Below are positions 16,072-25,404 of a DNA stretch of 64,000 nt, piece by piece. Source of the DNA: an uncultured Tessaracoccus sp. (GTDB lineage Bacteria > Actinomycetota > Actinomycetes > Propionibacteriales > Propionibacteriaceae); the NCBI RefSeq assembly GCF_943914565.1, contig NZ_CALUCN010000002.1:124001-188000 (forward strand), written 5' to 3'. Under the pieces are notes generated by a model that worked only from the letters and a program-made list of their open reading frames with translations, was not told where the DNA came from and made no database searches. The number at the start of each line of letters is the position of its first letter. The first letter of the stretch is position 1. The translations under genes were made by a program, and so were the position numbers.

Positions 16072-17444
16072 CTCCCCGACTCTCCCGCGCCACCCACGGC
16101 CGCCCCGCCGCGCCGGTGCGGATCGTGCACCTGGGGCTCGGCAACTTCACCCGCGCCCACCAGGCCTGGTACACCGAGCACGCCCCCGACGCCGATGAGT
16201 GGGGCATCGCGGCGTTCACCGGCAGGCGCCCGACGATGGCCGAGCTCCTCGCGCCCCAGGACGGGCTCTACACGCTGCTCACGAAGGGCCCCGACGGGGC
16301 GAGTGCCGAGGTGATCGGGAGCATCGCCGAGGTGCATCCCGCGACGGACCTCGCGACGCTGCTGCGGCTGCTCGCTGCGCCGGAGGTGGTCGTGCTCACG
16401 ACGACCGTCACCGAGGCCGGCTACCACCTGGACGCCGACGGCGGGCTCGACCGGTCGGGCGTGGTCGGGGCGGACCTCGAGGCGGTGCGCGGGGCCGGGG
16501 GCGACATCGCGGCGCTGGGCGGGCTCGAGCTGCAGACCGTGCCGGTGCGGGTGGCCGTGGGGCTGCTCGCGCGACGGGCGGCCGGGTCGGGCGCGATGAC
16601 CGTGCTGCCGTGCGACAACCTGCCGGACAACGGGCCGACGTTCCGGCGCGTGGTGCTCGACGCGGCGCGCGCGATCGACCCGTCGCTGGCGGGGTGGATC
16701 GAGGAGGAGGTGTCGTTCGCGACGTGCATGGTGGACCGGATCACGCCGGGCACGAGCGACGCCGACCGCGAGGCCGTGCGCGCCGAGGGCTGGGAGGACG
16801 CGGCACCGGTGCCGACCGAGCCGTTCAGCGAGTGGGTGATCGCGGGCGAGTTCCCTGCGGGGAGGCCCCGGTGGGAGGACGCGGGCGCCCAGTTCGTCGA
16901 CGACGTGCGGCCGTACGAGCAGCGCAAGTTGTGGATGCTGAACGGCGCGCACTCGCTGCTCGCCTACGCCGGCACGATCCTGGGCTGCGAGACCGTGGGC
17001 GACGCGATGGCCGATTCGCGGGCGCGTCGGCTCGTCGAGCAGTGGTGGGCCGAGGCGGGCCCGGGGCTCGAGGTGCCGTGGGAGGCGTACGCGGCGGCGC
17101 TCGCGGAGCGGTTCGAGAATCCCGGCATCCGGCACCTGCTCGCCCAGATCGCGGCGGACGGTTCGCAGAAGCTGCCGGTGCGGATCGGGCCGACGCTGCG
17201 TCGGTGCCGCGCCGAGGGCGAGGTGCCCGTCGGGGCCGCGACCGCCGTCGCGGCGTGGATGCTGCACCTGCGCGGCCACGGCGCCCCGGTCCGGGACGCG
17301 GCCGAGGAACAGGTGCGGGCGCTCGTCGGCGGCACCTTGGCCGAGGACGCCCGGCGGGTGCTGGGCCACGTCGCGCCGGAGCTGGCCGGGGACGACGCGC
17401 TCGTGGCCGCCGTCGTCGAGGCCGCGGAGGCGTTGCTCCCCTGA
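16068..17444 (+). CDS. uxuB: Mannitol dehydrogenase family protein, probable D-fructuronate reductase
   Basis: 458 residues. NAD-binding start HLGLGNFTRAHQAWYT, the PCDNLPDNG motif and the catalytic region RKLWMLNGAHSLLAYAG (Lys, Asn, His) place it in the polyol-specific long-chain dehydrogenase family. Next to UxaC it most likely reduces fructuronate to D-mannonate. The dehydratase UxuA needed to reach KDG is not in the window. Mannitol or altronate dehydrogenase activity cannot be excluded. It faces the asparaginase gene tail to tail with 58 bp between. Confidence 0.85.
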   Translation: MTPRLSRATHGRPAAPVRIVHLGLGNFTRAHQAWYTEHAPDADEWGIAAFTGRRPTMAELLAPQDGLYTLLTKGPDGASAEVIGSIAEVHPATDLATLLRLLAAPEVVVLTTTVTEAGYHLDADGGLDRSGVVGADLEAVRGAGGDIAALGGLELQTVPVRVAVGLLARRAAGSGAMTVLPCDNLPDNGPTFRRVVLDAARAIDPSLAGWIEEEVSFATCMVDRITPGTSDADREAVRAEGWEDAAPVPTEPFSEWVIAGEFPAGRPRWEDAGAQFVDDVRPYEQRKLWMLNGAHSLLAYAGTILGCETVGDAMADSRARRLVEQWWAEAGPGLEVPWEAYAAALAERFENPGIRHLLAQIAADGSQKLPVRIGPTLRRCRAEGEVPVGAATAVAAWMLHLRGHGAPVRDAAEEQVRALVGGTLAEDARRVLGHVAPELAGDDALVAAVVEAAEALLP

Positions 17445-17502
17445 CGGAATCGTCACGACGCTGCGCGATCTGCGTCACGCGTACGAGCGCCGTGGTCGTC
17501 GC

Positions 17503-18525
17503 TCAGTCGTGATGGTGCTCGGGTGCCTTCTCACCGATCTCCCCGCAGAGCGAGGTCTCCATCCACGTCTGGAACTCGACGCCGCTCAACCCCTGGGAGA
17601 GCAGGAACATGGCCTTGGCGTAGCATGCCTCGAACGTCATGTCGTAGGCGCTGATGGTGCCGAGCTGGCTGAGCGCATAGCCCGCCTCGTAGTGGCCGAG
17701 GACCACCGACGCTTGGGCGCACTGGGAGTGGACGATCATGTGCGTGCCGTCCTGGACAGCAGCCGCCAACGCATCGACCAGGCCCGGCTCGTCGGCCGGG
17801 ATGTTGCCCGTCCCGTACGCACGCAGGATGACGGCCTCCGGTCGCGGCTCAAGCACCGCGGCAACCCTCGTGGCAGTGATGCCAGGGACGAGCTCGAGCA
17901 CCGCGACATCGTGGCGGCCGTACGGCTTCGGCTCCAGGAACGCACGCGGGTAGGTGCGCTCGACACGTTCCTTCCACAGCCACGGGGCGCCCGCGGCGGC
18001 AAGGGTCGGAGCGTTGGGGGATGCGAAGCCCTCAAAGCTCCACGAGGACCACTTGGTCGCACACGCACCGCTGATGACCGACCGGCCGAACACGATGGCG
18101 ACGCCGGTGAGCTTGCCGCTCGTCAGGGCGATGATGGCGTCCACCACGTTGGCACCGGCATCCGAGTTGAGCGCGCCCAGCGGAAGCTGGGATCCGGTGA
18201 TGACAACGGGTTTGCCGAACCCTCGCAGGGCGAACGACAACGCCGCCGCCGAGTACGCCATCGTGTCCGTGCCGTGCAGGATCACGAAGCCGTCTGCGTC
18301 GTCGCGCTTGTTCCACAGCGCATCGATGAGTGCCTGCCAATCGGCAGGGGTGGCATTCGAGGAATCGATGAGTGTGTCGAACTCCGTGAGGCTGACCTCG
18401 CACACGCCGGGGCTGCGCGCCATCACGTCGGTGAGCCAGCCTTCCAAGTCGGCGCCGGGGGCGAGCCCGCTCTCCGTCTCGACCATCCCGATGGTGCCGC
18501 CCGAATAGATCACATGAATGCGCAC
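17503..18525 (-). CDS. ansA: L-asparaginase
   Basis: 340 residues, no signal peptide, so cytosolic type I. Both asparaginase signatures are intact: SGGTIGM at 8-14 with the nucleophilic Thr11 and HGTDTMAYSA at 84-93 with Thr86-Asp87. Hydrolyses asparagine to aspartate and ammonia. Six bases after the stop of the upstream permease gene, so the two are co-transcribed as an asparagine uptake-and-use pair. Base composition of the pair is lower in GC than the flanking genes (57-63% in lines I counted by hand). Confidence 0.93.
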   Translation of the reverse strand: MRIHVIYSGGTIGMVETESGLAPGADLEGWLTDVMARSPGVCEVSLTEFDTLIDSSNATPADWQALIDALWNKRDDADGFVILHGTDTMAYSAAALSFALRGFGKPVVITGSQLPLGALNSDAGANVVDAIIALTSGKLTGVAIVFGRSVISGACATKWSSWSFEGFASPNAPTLAAAGAPWLWKERVERTYPRAFLEPKPYGRHDVAVLELVPGITATRVAAVLEPRPEAVILRAYGTGNIPADEPGLVDALAAAVQDGTHMIVHSQCAQASVVLGHYEAGYALSQLGTISAYDMTFEACYAKAMFLLSQGLSGVEFQTWMETSLCGEIGEKAPEHHHD

Positions 18526-18531
18526 CGTGGA

Positions 18532-20010
18532 TCACTCACTCGCCGGCATCTCGTCGACGTCTTCGTCCAGCATGTGGTCCATGAGATCGCCGCGAATGCG
18601 GTGTCGGATGCCGAACCAGCCCACGACGAGCAGGACGACGATGCCACCGAACATGAGGATGGTCGGCCTGCCGACAGCTGGGTCGAACCACATCGAGCCC
18701 ATGACCACGACGAGGAAGGCGATCGCGATGAAGTTCGTGACCGGGGCCCAGTGGAGGCGGTACGACGGGCGCTCGTCCTCACCGCGGCGCACCTTGCGCA
18801 GGAAGAGCCAGTGCGAGATGAGGATCGAGACCCAGGTGCCGGCGATGCCGATACCGGCGAGGTTCATCACGATCTCGAAGGCCTTGGTGGGGTAGGCGTA
18901 GTTGATGAGTACCCCGATGAGGCCGAGGCCAGCCGTGATGAGGATCGCGTTCATCGGGACCTTCTTGCTGTTCAGCTTTGCGGCCATCTTCGGCGCTTCA
19001 CCGGCAACGGCAAGCGATCGGAGCGTCCGGCCCGTCGCGTACAGGCCCGCGTTGAGCGAGGAAAGCGCGGCGGTCAGGACCACGACCTGCATGACCGACC
19101 CGGCGTGCGGGATGCCCAGGCCGGAGAAGAAGGTCACGAACGGCGATTCGTCAGCCGAGTAGGCGGTCCACGGCAGCACGAGCGTCATGAGGATCACCGA
19201 GCCGACGTAGAAGAAGGCAATACGCCAGATCATCGAGTTGATCGCCTTGGGGAGCACAGTCTTGGCGTTCTCCGCCTCGCCAGCGGCAACGCCGACCATC
19301 TCGGTACCGCCGAAGGCAAACACCACGCCGAGCGACAGCGTGACGAGCGGCAGCAGACCAAGCGGGAAGAAGCCGCCCTCCTCGGTGAGGTTGTGCACCC
19401 CGGCGGTGTGCTCGCCGACGGCCTGGCCGGTCACGATCGCCCAGATCGCGAGAGCCATGAAGATGAGGATTGCCGCAACCTTGATGAGCGCCAACCAGAA
19501 CTCGAACTCGCCGAAGGCCTTGACGGAGAGAATGTTGAGGATCAGGACGAGGATGAGTGCGATCGTGGCGATCACCCACTGTGGAATCCACTGGAACGTC
19601 GGCCAGTAGTGCATGTACAGCGCGATCGCGGTGATGTCAGCCATGACCGTCGTCGACCAGTCAAGGAAGAACAGCCAGCCTGTCGCGTACGCACCCTTCT
19701 CCCCCATGAATTCGCGTGCGTACGACACGAACGCGCCGGAGGACGGTCGCCGAATCGACAGCTCTCCCAGCGCCCGGACCATGATGAACGCGATGACACC
19801 ACAGATTGCGTAGGAAATCGCCAGCGCCGGGCCGCCTTGCGACAAGCGTCCACCGGCTCCGAGGAACAACCCGGTACCGATCGAGCCGCCAATGGCGATC
19901 ATCTGGATGTGCCGGTTCTTCAACCCTTTCGAGTACCCAGCATCCGACTTGTCCTGCAACGCCCTCTTGATGGGAGTGTCGCCATCAACACTCATGTCCT
20001 CGTGCTCCAT
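18532..20010 (-). CDS. ansP: Amino acid permease, probable L-asparagine permease
   Basis: 492 residues with about 12 hydrophobic segments. The APC-family start KGLKNRHIQMIAIGGSIGTGLFLGAG and the FAFGGTEMVGVAAGEAENA stretch are typical of AnsP/GABA-permease proteins. Start taken at the ATG at 20010; an ATG five codons later is possible. Adjacent asparaginase supports asparagine as substrate. Inner-membrane proton symporter by family. Confidence 0.85.
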   Translation of the reverse strand: MEHEDMSVDGDTPIKRALQDKSDAGYSKGLKNRHIQMIAIGGSIGTGLFLGAGGRLSQGGPALAISYAICGVIAFIMVRALGELSIRRPSSGAFVSYAREFMGEKGAYATGWLFFLDWSTTVMADITAIALYMHYWPTFQWIPQWVIATIALILVLILNILSVKAFGEFEFWLALIKVAAILIFMALAIWAIVTGQAVGEHTAGVHNLTEEGGFFPLGLLPLVTLSLGVVFAFGGTEMVGVAAGEAENAKTVLPKAINSMIWRIAFFYVGSVILMTLVLPWTAYSADESPFVTFFSGLGIPHAGSVMQVVVLTAALSSLNAGLYATGRTLRSLAVAGEAPKMAAKLNSKKVPMNAILITAGLGLIGVLINYAYPTKAFEIVMNLAGIGIAGTWVSILISHWLFLRKVRRGEDERPSYRLHWAPVTNFIAIAFLVVVMGSMWFDPAVGRPTILMFGGIVVLLVVGWFGIRHRIRGDLMDHMLDEDVDEMPASE

Positions 20011-20052
20011 CTCTCATGCTCCGTCTCTCGTACCTCGACCGCGACGTACGTT

Positions 20053-20070
20053 GTCAGCATCGTTGCTGAC
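20053..20070. promoter_or_regulatory. Palindrome upstream of the asparagine permease
   Basis: GTCAGCA-N4-TGCTGAC, perfect seven-base arms, centred about 50 bp upstream of the permease ATG. Well placed for a regulator of the ansP-ansA operon. No T-run follows, so a terminator is less likely. Confidence 0.45.
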
Positions 20071-20076
20071 GGATGT

Positions 20077-20331
20077 ATGAGGGATCCTACTCTGCCGCCT
20101 CCCGGTGCGCCGCGCAGGGTAGAGCTACGCTGCTGCGCACCCGGCGCTGGCTTCGACTTCCCCGGCCTGAGCACGGTGTTCCGCACCGAGGCACTCGTCC
20201 TGGATCACTGGTGCCACCGGTGCGGCTGGCAGGGCGTGCTCCTTGGCGGCCGCGGCCCCGAGACACAGCGCACGGCACGGCGCGCGGCCCTGGACGAACG
20301 CACCGCGGGCGCAGACGGGTCGACCATGACG
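20077..20331 (+). pseudogene. Possible remnant of a duplicated antitoxin gene
   Basis: A frame runs without stop from an ATG at 20077 into the antitoxin gene at 20371. Within it, 20266-20299 is a 34-bp exact copy of 20743-20776 in the intact antitoxin, in the same frame, encoding TQRTARRAALDE in both. This looks like the C-terminal end of a second, otherwise lost antitoxin. The part before it contains CHRCGWQG, a possible zinc-knuckle fragment. An AT-rich promoter-like block (20337-20364) separates it from the intact gene, so I treat it as non-functional. Confidence 0.4.
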
Positions 20332-20336
20332 AACTC

Positions 20337-20370
20337 TTTCGATTTTTTCGATTACGGGTATGCTGGGTGC
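20337..20370 (+). promoter_or_regulatory. Promoter for a leaderless antitoxin transcript
   Basis: A -10-like TATGCT at 20359-20364 ends six bases before the ATG at 20371, so transcription probably begins at or next to the start codon. No ribosome binding site is seen. Just upstream TTTCGATT is repeated at 20337-20344 and 20346-20353, a possible autoregulatory site in an AT-rich patch. Confidence 0.45.
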
Positions 20371-20871
20371 ATGACCGCCGACTCCCGTCCCCGCACCGTC
20401 CAGCCGCCGGCGGACCTCGAGGAGCTGCGTGACCTGTCGCTGTTCCTCGAGCGCTCCGCCCAGCCCGCAGCCCTGCTCGGCCCGGACGGACAGCAGGTCC
20501 CGCTGCCGCTGGAGGCGTACAACGCGCTGCTCGACGTGGTCGAGGCCATGCGTCACGGCAGGGCGATCACCGTCGTCCCCACCGAGCAGCGGCTCACCAC
20601 ACAGCAGGCGGCGGACTTCCTCGGGGTCAGCCGGCCCACGTTCGTGCGGCTCCTCGAGCAGGGAGCAATTCCCCACGAACTGCTGCCCAACAGCCGACAC
20701 CGACGCGTCCGCCTGCAAGACCTCCTCGAATACCAGGAGAAGCAGCGCACGGCACGGCGCGCGGCCCTGGACGAACTCACTACAGATGCCGCCGCGCACG
20801 GCCTGCACGACGTCCCCGCAGAGGACTACGCCGACGCCCTGCGCGAGGCGCGCACTGCGAGGGGCCGCTGA
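20371..20871 (+). CDS. Excisionase-family HTH protein, antitoxin-like, orphan
   Basis: 166 residues. Helix-turn-helix LTTQQAADFLGVSRPTFVRLLEQG at about 71-94 followed by PNSRHRRVRLQDLLEY, as in antitoxins paired with PIN or RelE-type toxins in actinobacteria. The gene that should follow is absent: the next gene is a convergent sialidase 65 bp away. Same layout as the protein at 5649-6083 but clearly divergent in sequence. Start chosen from the promoter position. Confidence 0.78.
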   Translation: MTADSRPRTVQPPADLEELRDLSLFLERSAQPAALLGPDGQQVPLPLEAYNALLDVVEAMRHGRAITVVPTEQRLTTQQAADFLGVSRPTFVRLLEQGAIPHELLPNSRHRRVRLQDLLEYQEKQRTARRAALDELTTDAAAHGLHDVPAEDYADALREARTARGR

Positions 20872-20935
20872 GCACGACGCCGCGGGGTGGCTGCTCGCCT
20901 GGGAACGTCACAACGCTGCACGATCGGGGCCGGGC

Positions 20936-21985
20936 TCAGGGCTCCGACGGGTCGACCACCGCGAACCGGATCCCGTCGTAGTGCCCGAACTCCCACGCGA
21001 CGGCGAGCCCGCCGCCCGGCAGCGGCTGCGCGACGGAGTACGCAGCCAGGCTGGGGTCGAGCACCGTGGGCGGGCCCCAGTCGCCGGGGGTGCCGGTGCG
21101 CAGGACGAGGTTGCGGCGGTCGGCCCAGCGCGGCCCCGACGAGGTCCCCCGCCCACCCGTCGGATCAGGAAGCACCTCGGCTGCGGGCGCGGCCGCGCCC
21201 GCGGGGTGCACGAGTGTGCAGGCGAGCCGACCGTCGGGCAGCGCGGCGAGGCCGCCGTTGCAGCCCGGGTCAGGGACGTCCGGCCGGGGCGCGGAGAACG
21301 TCTCGCCGCCGTCGTCCGAGACCGCGACGAGCCGGCGCGGGGTGCTGCGCGCGTGGAGCCAGACCCGCCCGTCGGGGGTCTCGGCCACCTTCGTCTCGTC
21401 GCCGCCCTCGACCGGCGCGCCGAGGGTCCAGGTCGCCCCGCCGTCGTCGGAGATCGCCATGCGGCAGTCGCGCAGCTGCGTGCCGGCGCGGCGGGTGACG
21501 AGGGGCTGGAGCAGCCGGCTGCCCGCGAGCTGGACGCCGTTGCCAGACGACGCGAACACGCAGCCGGCGCCGGCCGGCCAGACCGAGCGCGACTGGTCCG
21601 TGTGCGCCCAGGTCGCGCCACCGTCGGTGGAGCGGGAGAGCCAGACGCGCCAGCCCTCGCCCGGGCGCTGGTCGTCCCAGAAGGACCCGCCCGACGAGGC
21701 CACGGCCCACGCGAGCACCGTGCCGTCGGCGAGCGTGACGAGGCTCGCGTCCGCGAACCCCCAGCCGCCGTCGGGGCGGTGGAGCCACCGCGGCGCCGAC
21801 CAGGTGCGGCCGCGGTCGTCGGAGTGGCGCAGCGCGATGCCGTTGGGGCCGGGGAGGTCGAGCGGCGAGGTGCGCACGTCGTGCGCGAGCAGGAGCCGCT
21901 CCCCCACGACGGCGAGCGCCGGGATCCGGTGGCAGGGCGCCGGCACCCCCAGCACGGGCTCCCCACTGCGCGCGATGGTCTGCAT
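20936..21985 (-). CDS. Sialidase/BNR-repeat protein, intracellular
   Basis: 349 residues, no signal peptide. Four Asp-box repeats: SDDRGRTW (55-62), STDGGATW (119-126), SDDGGATW (179-186) and SDDGGETF (223-230), and the RIP motif at Arg20 that supplies the first arginine of the sialidase triad. A six-bladed propeller hydrolase on sialic acid or a related sugar is likely, acting inside the cell on imported oligosaccharides. No sialic acid transport or catabolic genes are visible around it, so the substrate is open. Divergent from the helicase with 41 bp between starts. Confidence 0.82.
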   Translation of the reverse strand: MQTIARSGEPVLGVPAPCHRIPALAVVGERLLLAHDVRTSPLDLPGPNGIALRHSDDRGRTWSAPRWLHRPDGGWGFADASLVTLADGTVLAWAVASSGGSFWDDQRPGEGWRVWLSRSTDGGATWAHTDQSRSVWPAGAGCVFASSGNGVQLAGSRLLQPLVTRRAGTQLRDCRMAISDDGGATWTLGAPVEGGDETKVAETPDGRVWLHARSTPRRLVAVSDDGGETFSAPRPDVPDPGCNGGLAALPDGRLACTLVHPAGAAAPAAEVLPDPTGGRGTSSGPRWADRRNLVLRTGTPGDWGPPTVLDPSLAAYSVAQPLPGGGLAVAWEFGHYDGIRFAVVDPSEP

Positions 21986-22026
21986 GGCACGACCCTACGG
22001 GGCCCGGACCTGCAAGAATCACCGGC

Positions 22027-25000
22027 ATGGAGTTGGGTGAACTGCAGCCGGGCCAGCGCGTCGTCGGGCTGGTGGGATCCGGATGGGTGGAGTTGCTGTC
22101 CGTGACGCCGCGCGGGGCGGGCGCGCGGGAGGTCGCCTACCGCACGCAGGCGGGCACGTACGACGGGCGGATCCTCTACGCCGACGACGCCGCAGAGTGC
22201 CGGCTGGCGGACACGAGCCACCGCTTCGACGCCGACGTGCAGGACTTCAAGCTCGCCGCCGAGTGCCTCCGCATCCTGAACGCCGCCAAGTACGACGACT
22301 ACGTCTCCCTCGCGACGAGCAGCGTCCGGCCCCTGCCGCACCAGCTCCAGGCGGTCTACGGCGAGCTGCTGCCGCGCGTGCCGCTGCGGTTCCTCCTCGC
22401 CGACGACCCGGGCGCGGGCAAGACGGTCATGGCCGGCCTCTACATGAAGCAGCTCATGCTCCGCGACGACGTCGAGCGCTGCCTCGTCGTCGCCCCCGGC
22501 GGGCTCGTGGAGCAGTGGCAGGACGAGCTGGGCGAGAAGTTCGGGCTCGAGTACCCGATCCTCACCAACGAACTCGTCGCCGCCCAGCGCACCGGATCCG
22601 TGTTCGACGCCCACCCCTGCCTCATCGCGCGCATGGACCACCTCGCCCGCAACGACCTCCTGCGCGCACAGCTGCGCGAGGCCCGCTTCGACCTGGTCGT
22701 CGTCGACGAGGCGCACCGCATGAGCGCGCACGTCTTCGGGCGCGAGACGAAGACGTCGCTGCGCTACCAGCTCGGTGAGGAGCTGCGCGACCGCACCCGG
22801 CACCTCCTGCTCATGACCGCGACGCCGCACGCCGGCAAACAGGAGGACTTCGAGCTCTTCCTCTCCCTGCTCGACCCGGACACGTTCGCCGGCCACGGCC
22901 GCCCGGGCGGAGCCCGCGTCGACACCTCCGCGTACATGCGCCGCATGGTGAAGGAGGACCTCGTCACGATGGAGGGCCGGCCGCTGTTCCCGAAACGGGT
23001 GGCGAGCACGGTGGAGTTCACGCTCTCGGCGGCTGAGCAGGACCTCTACGAGCGCGTCTCCGACTACGTCCGCACCGAGATGAACCGCGCCCAGCGCCTC
23101 GAAGAGCGCCGGTCGAACACCGTCGGCTTCGCGCTCACCGTGCTGCAGCGCCGGCTCGCGTCGAGCCCGGAGGCGATCTACCAGTCGCTGCGCCGCCGCA
23201 CCGAGCGGCTCCGCCAGCACCGCGACGACCTCGTGCACGGCCGTCAGCCGGAGCTCGTCGTCGGACCGGTCGACGCGGACGAGGATGAGGCGGACTACCC
23301 GTCCTCGGAGTACGAGGATGCCGCGACGGAGGTGGCCGACTCCGCGACGAGCGCCCGCACCGTCGCGGAGCTCGACGCCGAGCTGCGCGCGCTCGATGAG
23401 CTCGTCGCCCTCGCCCGACGCGTGCGCGACACCCAGCCCGACGTGAAGTGGCAGCAGCTGCGCACGCTCATCGAGCGGGAGACGCTCCAGACCGGGGGCC
23501 GGCGTCGCAAGCTCATCATCTTCACCGAGCACCGCGACACGCTCGAGTACCTCCGCCAGCAGCTCACGACGCTGCTCGGCGACCCCGAGGCGGTGCTCGC
23601 CATCCACGGTGGCGTGAGCCGCGTCGAGCGTCGGCGGGTGACGGCGGAGTTCACGCACAACGAGCGGGCGCAGTTCCTCATCGCCACCGACGCCGCCGGC
23701 GAGGGCCTCAACCTCCAGGCCGCGCACCTCATGGTCAACTACGACCTCCCGTGGAACCCGAACCGCATCGAGCAGCGCTTCGGCCGCGTGCACCGCATCG
23801 GGCAGCGCGACGTGTGCCAGCTGTGGAACCTCGTCGCCCGCGACACCCGCGAGGGCACCGTCTACCTCACCCTCCTGCGCAAGCTCGAGGAGATGAGCAA
23901 GGCCTACGAGGGCAAGATCTTCGACGTGCTCGGCGAGGCGTTCGCGGACGGGACGTCGCTGCAGGAGCTGCTCCTCGAGGCGATCCGCCACGGCGACGAC
24001 CCGGCGGTCCGCGCCGAGATGGAGCGCACGATCGACACGCAGGCCGGCGAGGGCATTCGCCGGCTCCTCGAGGAGCACGACCTCGAGCACGACCACCTCC
24101 AGGCCGACGAGATCGAGCACTACCGGCTGCGCACCGCCGAGGCCGAGGCGCGCAAGCTGCAGCCGCTGTTCATCCACGACGCGTTCCGCGCGGCCTACGT
24201 GCGGCTCGGTGGGCGGTGGAGCCGGCTGGGCGACCTGGCCTACGAGATCAAGCACGTGCCGCAACGCTTCCGGCGCTCCCAGCGCGCGATCGCGACGCGC
24301 TACGACCGCGTCACGTTCCGCCCCGACGACACCGGCGACGTGGGCGCGCCCTCCCTGCTCGCGCCCGGCCACCCGCTGCTCGACGAGGTGCTCACCCAGG
24401 CTGCGACGGAGTGCGGCCCGGCACTCGAGGCGGGTGCACGCCTGGTGAGCCCGGACGTGGACGTGCCGACGTTGCTCGTCGGGATCGCGCAGGAGTGCGT
24501 CGACGGGCTCGACGAGGTGATCGACCGGCAGTTCCAGTACCTCTTCGTCGACGCCGGCGGCGACGTGCGCTGGGCGGGGCACGTGCCCTACCTCGATCTC
24601 GAGGCGTGCCCGCCCGCGCTCGCGGCGGCGCCGGTGCCCGGCTGGGTGGCCGACGCGGAGCGGGCTGCGGTGGACCACGTCGCCACGGTCACGCTCCCCA
24701 CGCGCATCGACGAGCTCCGGCCCGCGCGCGAACGGCGCCTCGAGCGCACGCAGCGCACCGTCCACGAACGCCTCACGCACGAGGTGAGCCGGCTCAGCGC
24801 GTCGGCGCTCGAGGCCTCGATCGCCGAGGAGCGGGGCGAGGCGGTCCAGCCCAGCAGTGCGCAGCTCGGGCAGTTGAGCGCCGAGCTGCGCGATCGTCGC
24901 GACCGCAGGCTGGCGGAGATCGCGGCGCAGCGGCGGCTGAACGCCAGGGCGCCGCAGGTGGTGAGCCGCGCGCTGGTGTTCCCGACGGCGGGCGCCGTGG

Positions 25001-25404
25001 CCGGCCACGCCGTCGACACGCAGGTCTCGGAGCGACGTGCGGTGGACCGGGTGCTGGCCGTCGAGCGCGCGCTCGGGCGCACGCCGCACGAGCAGCCCCA
25101 CAACAACGAGGGCTTCGACGTCACGAGCCTCGCGCCCGACGGCACCGCGGTGACGATCGAGGTGAAGGGCCGCGTCCGCGGTGCCCGCGACTTCGTCATC
25201 ACCCGCAGCGAGGTGATCACGTCGAAGAACGCCCAGCCCCACTACCGGCTCGCGCTCGTGACCCTCGACCCCGACGATCCTGCCCGCGACGAGGTGGTCT
25301 ACGTCGCGAACCCGTTCAGCGAGGTCACCTTCGGCGACTACACGCGCGGGTCCATGGAACTCAGCTGGGACGAAGCGTTGCGCAGGGGCATGGCACCATG
25401 GTGA
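22027..25404 (+). CDS. SNF2/DEAH-type helicase with C-terminal DUF3883 domain, defence-associated
   Basis: 1125 residues. Helicase motor in two lobes: Walker A GAGKT near 129-133, DEAH at 227-230, MTATPH (motif III), then the second lobe with IIFTEHRDTLEYL, TDAAGEGLNLQAAH and the arginine finger region RFGRVHRIGQ. The last ~110 residues contain NNEGFDVTSLAPDG...IEVKGRVRGARDFVI, a DUF3883 nuclease-like or DNA-recognition domain. This helicase type occurs in bacterial defence islands next to DUF1156 methylases and DUF499 ATPases, as here. Stop overlaps a small decayed gene by seven bases; likely first gene of the operon. Confidence 0.87.
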   Translation: MELGELQPGQRVVGLVGSGWVELLSVTPRGAGAREVAYRTQAGTYDGRILYADDAAECRLADTSHRFDADVQDFKLAAECLRILNAAKYDDYVSLATSSVRPLPHQLQAVYGELLPRVPLRFLLADDPGAGKTVMAGLYMKQLMLRDDVERCLVVAPGGLVEQWQDELGEKFGLEYPILTNELVAAQRTGSVFDAHPCLIARMDHLARNDLLRAQLREARFDLVVVDEAHRMSAHVFGRETKTSLRYQLGEELRDRTRHLLLMTATPHAGKQEDFELFLSLLDPDTFAGHGRPGGARVDTSAYMRRMVKEDLVTMEGRPLFPKRVASTVEFTLSAAEQDLYERVSDYVRTEMNRAQRLEERRSNTVGFALTVLQRRLASSPEAIYQSLRRRTERLRQHRDDLVHGRQPELVVGPVDADEDEADYPSSEYEDAATEVADSATSARTVAELDAELRALDELVALARRVRDTQPDVKWQQLRTLIERETLQTGGRRRKLIIFTEHRDTLEYLRQQLTTLLGDPEAVLAIHGGVSRVERRRVTAEFTHNERAQFLIATDAAGEGLNLQAAHLMVNYDLPWNPNRIEQRFGRVHRIGQRDVCQLWNLVARDTREGTVYLTLLRKLEEMSKAYEGKIFDVLGEAFADGTSLQELLLEAIRHGDDPAVRAEMERTIDTQAGEGIRRLLEEHDLEHDHLQADEIEHYRLRTAEAEARKLQPLFIHDAFRAAYVRLGGRWSRLGDLAYEIKHVPQRFRRSQRAIATRYDRVTFRPDDTGDVGAPSLLAPGHPLLDEVLTQAATECGPALEAGARLVSPDVDVPTLLVGIAQECVDGLDEVIDRQFQYLFVDAGGDVRWAGHVPYLDLEACPPALAAAPVPGWVADAERAAVDHVATVTLPTRIDELRPARERRLERTQRTVHERLTHEVSRLSASALEASIAEERGEAVQPSSAQLGQLSAELRDRRDRRLAEIAAQRRLNARAPQVVSRALVFPTAGAVAGHAVDTQVSERRAVDRVLAVERALGRTPHEQPHNNEGFDVTSLAPDGTAVTIEVKGRVRGARDFVITRSEVITSKNAQPHYRLALVTLDPDDPARDEVVYVANPFSEVTFGDYTRGSMELSWDEALRRGMAPW

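Noticed and set aside
17509..20070. Very long open frame opposite ansA and ansP
   Set aside because: It runs antisense through two well-supported genes and its translation is rich in Arg, His and Asp without any domain; a common artefact in GC-rich DNA. Only its end (20371-20871) is a real gene.
20908..25242. 1400-codon minus-strand frame over the helicase
   Set aside because: Antisense shadow of the helicase and of part of the sialidase; low-complexity RR/EE/VV runs and no motif.
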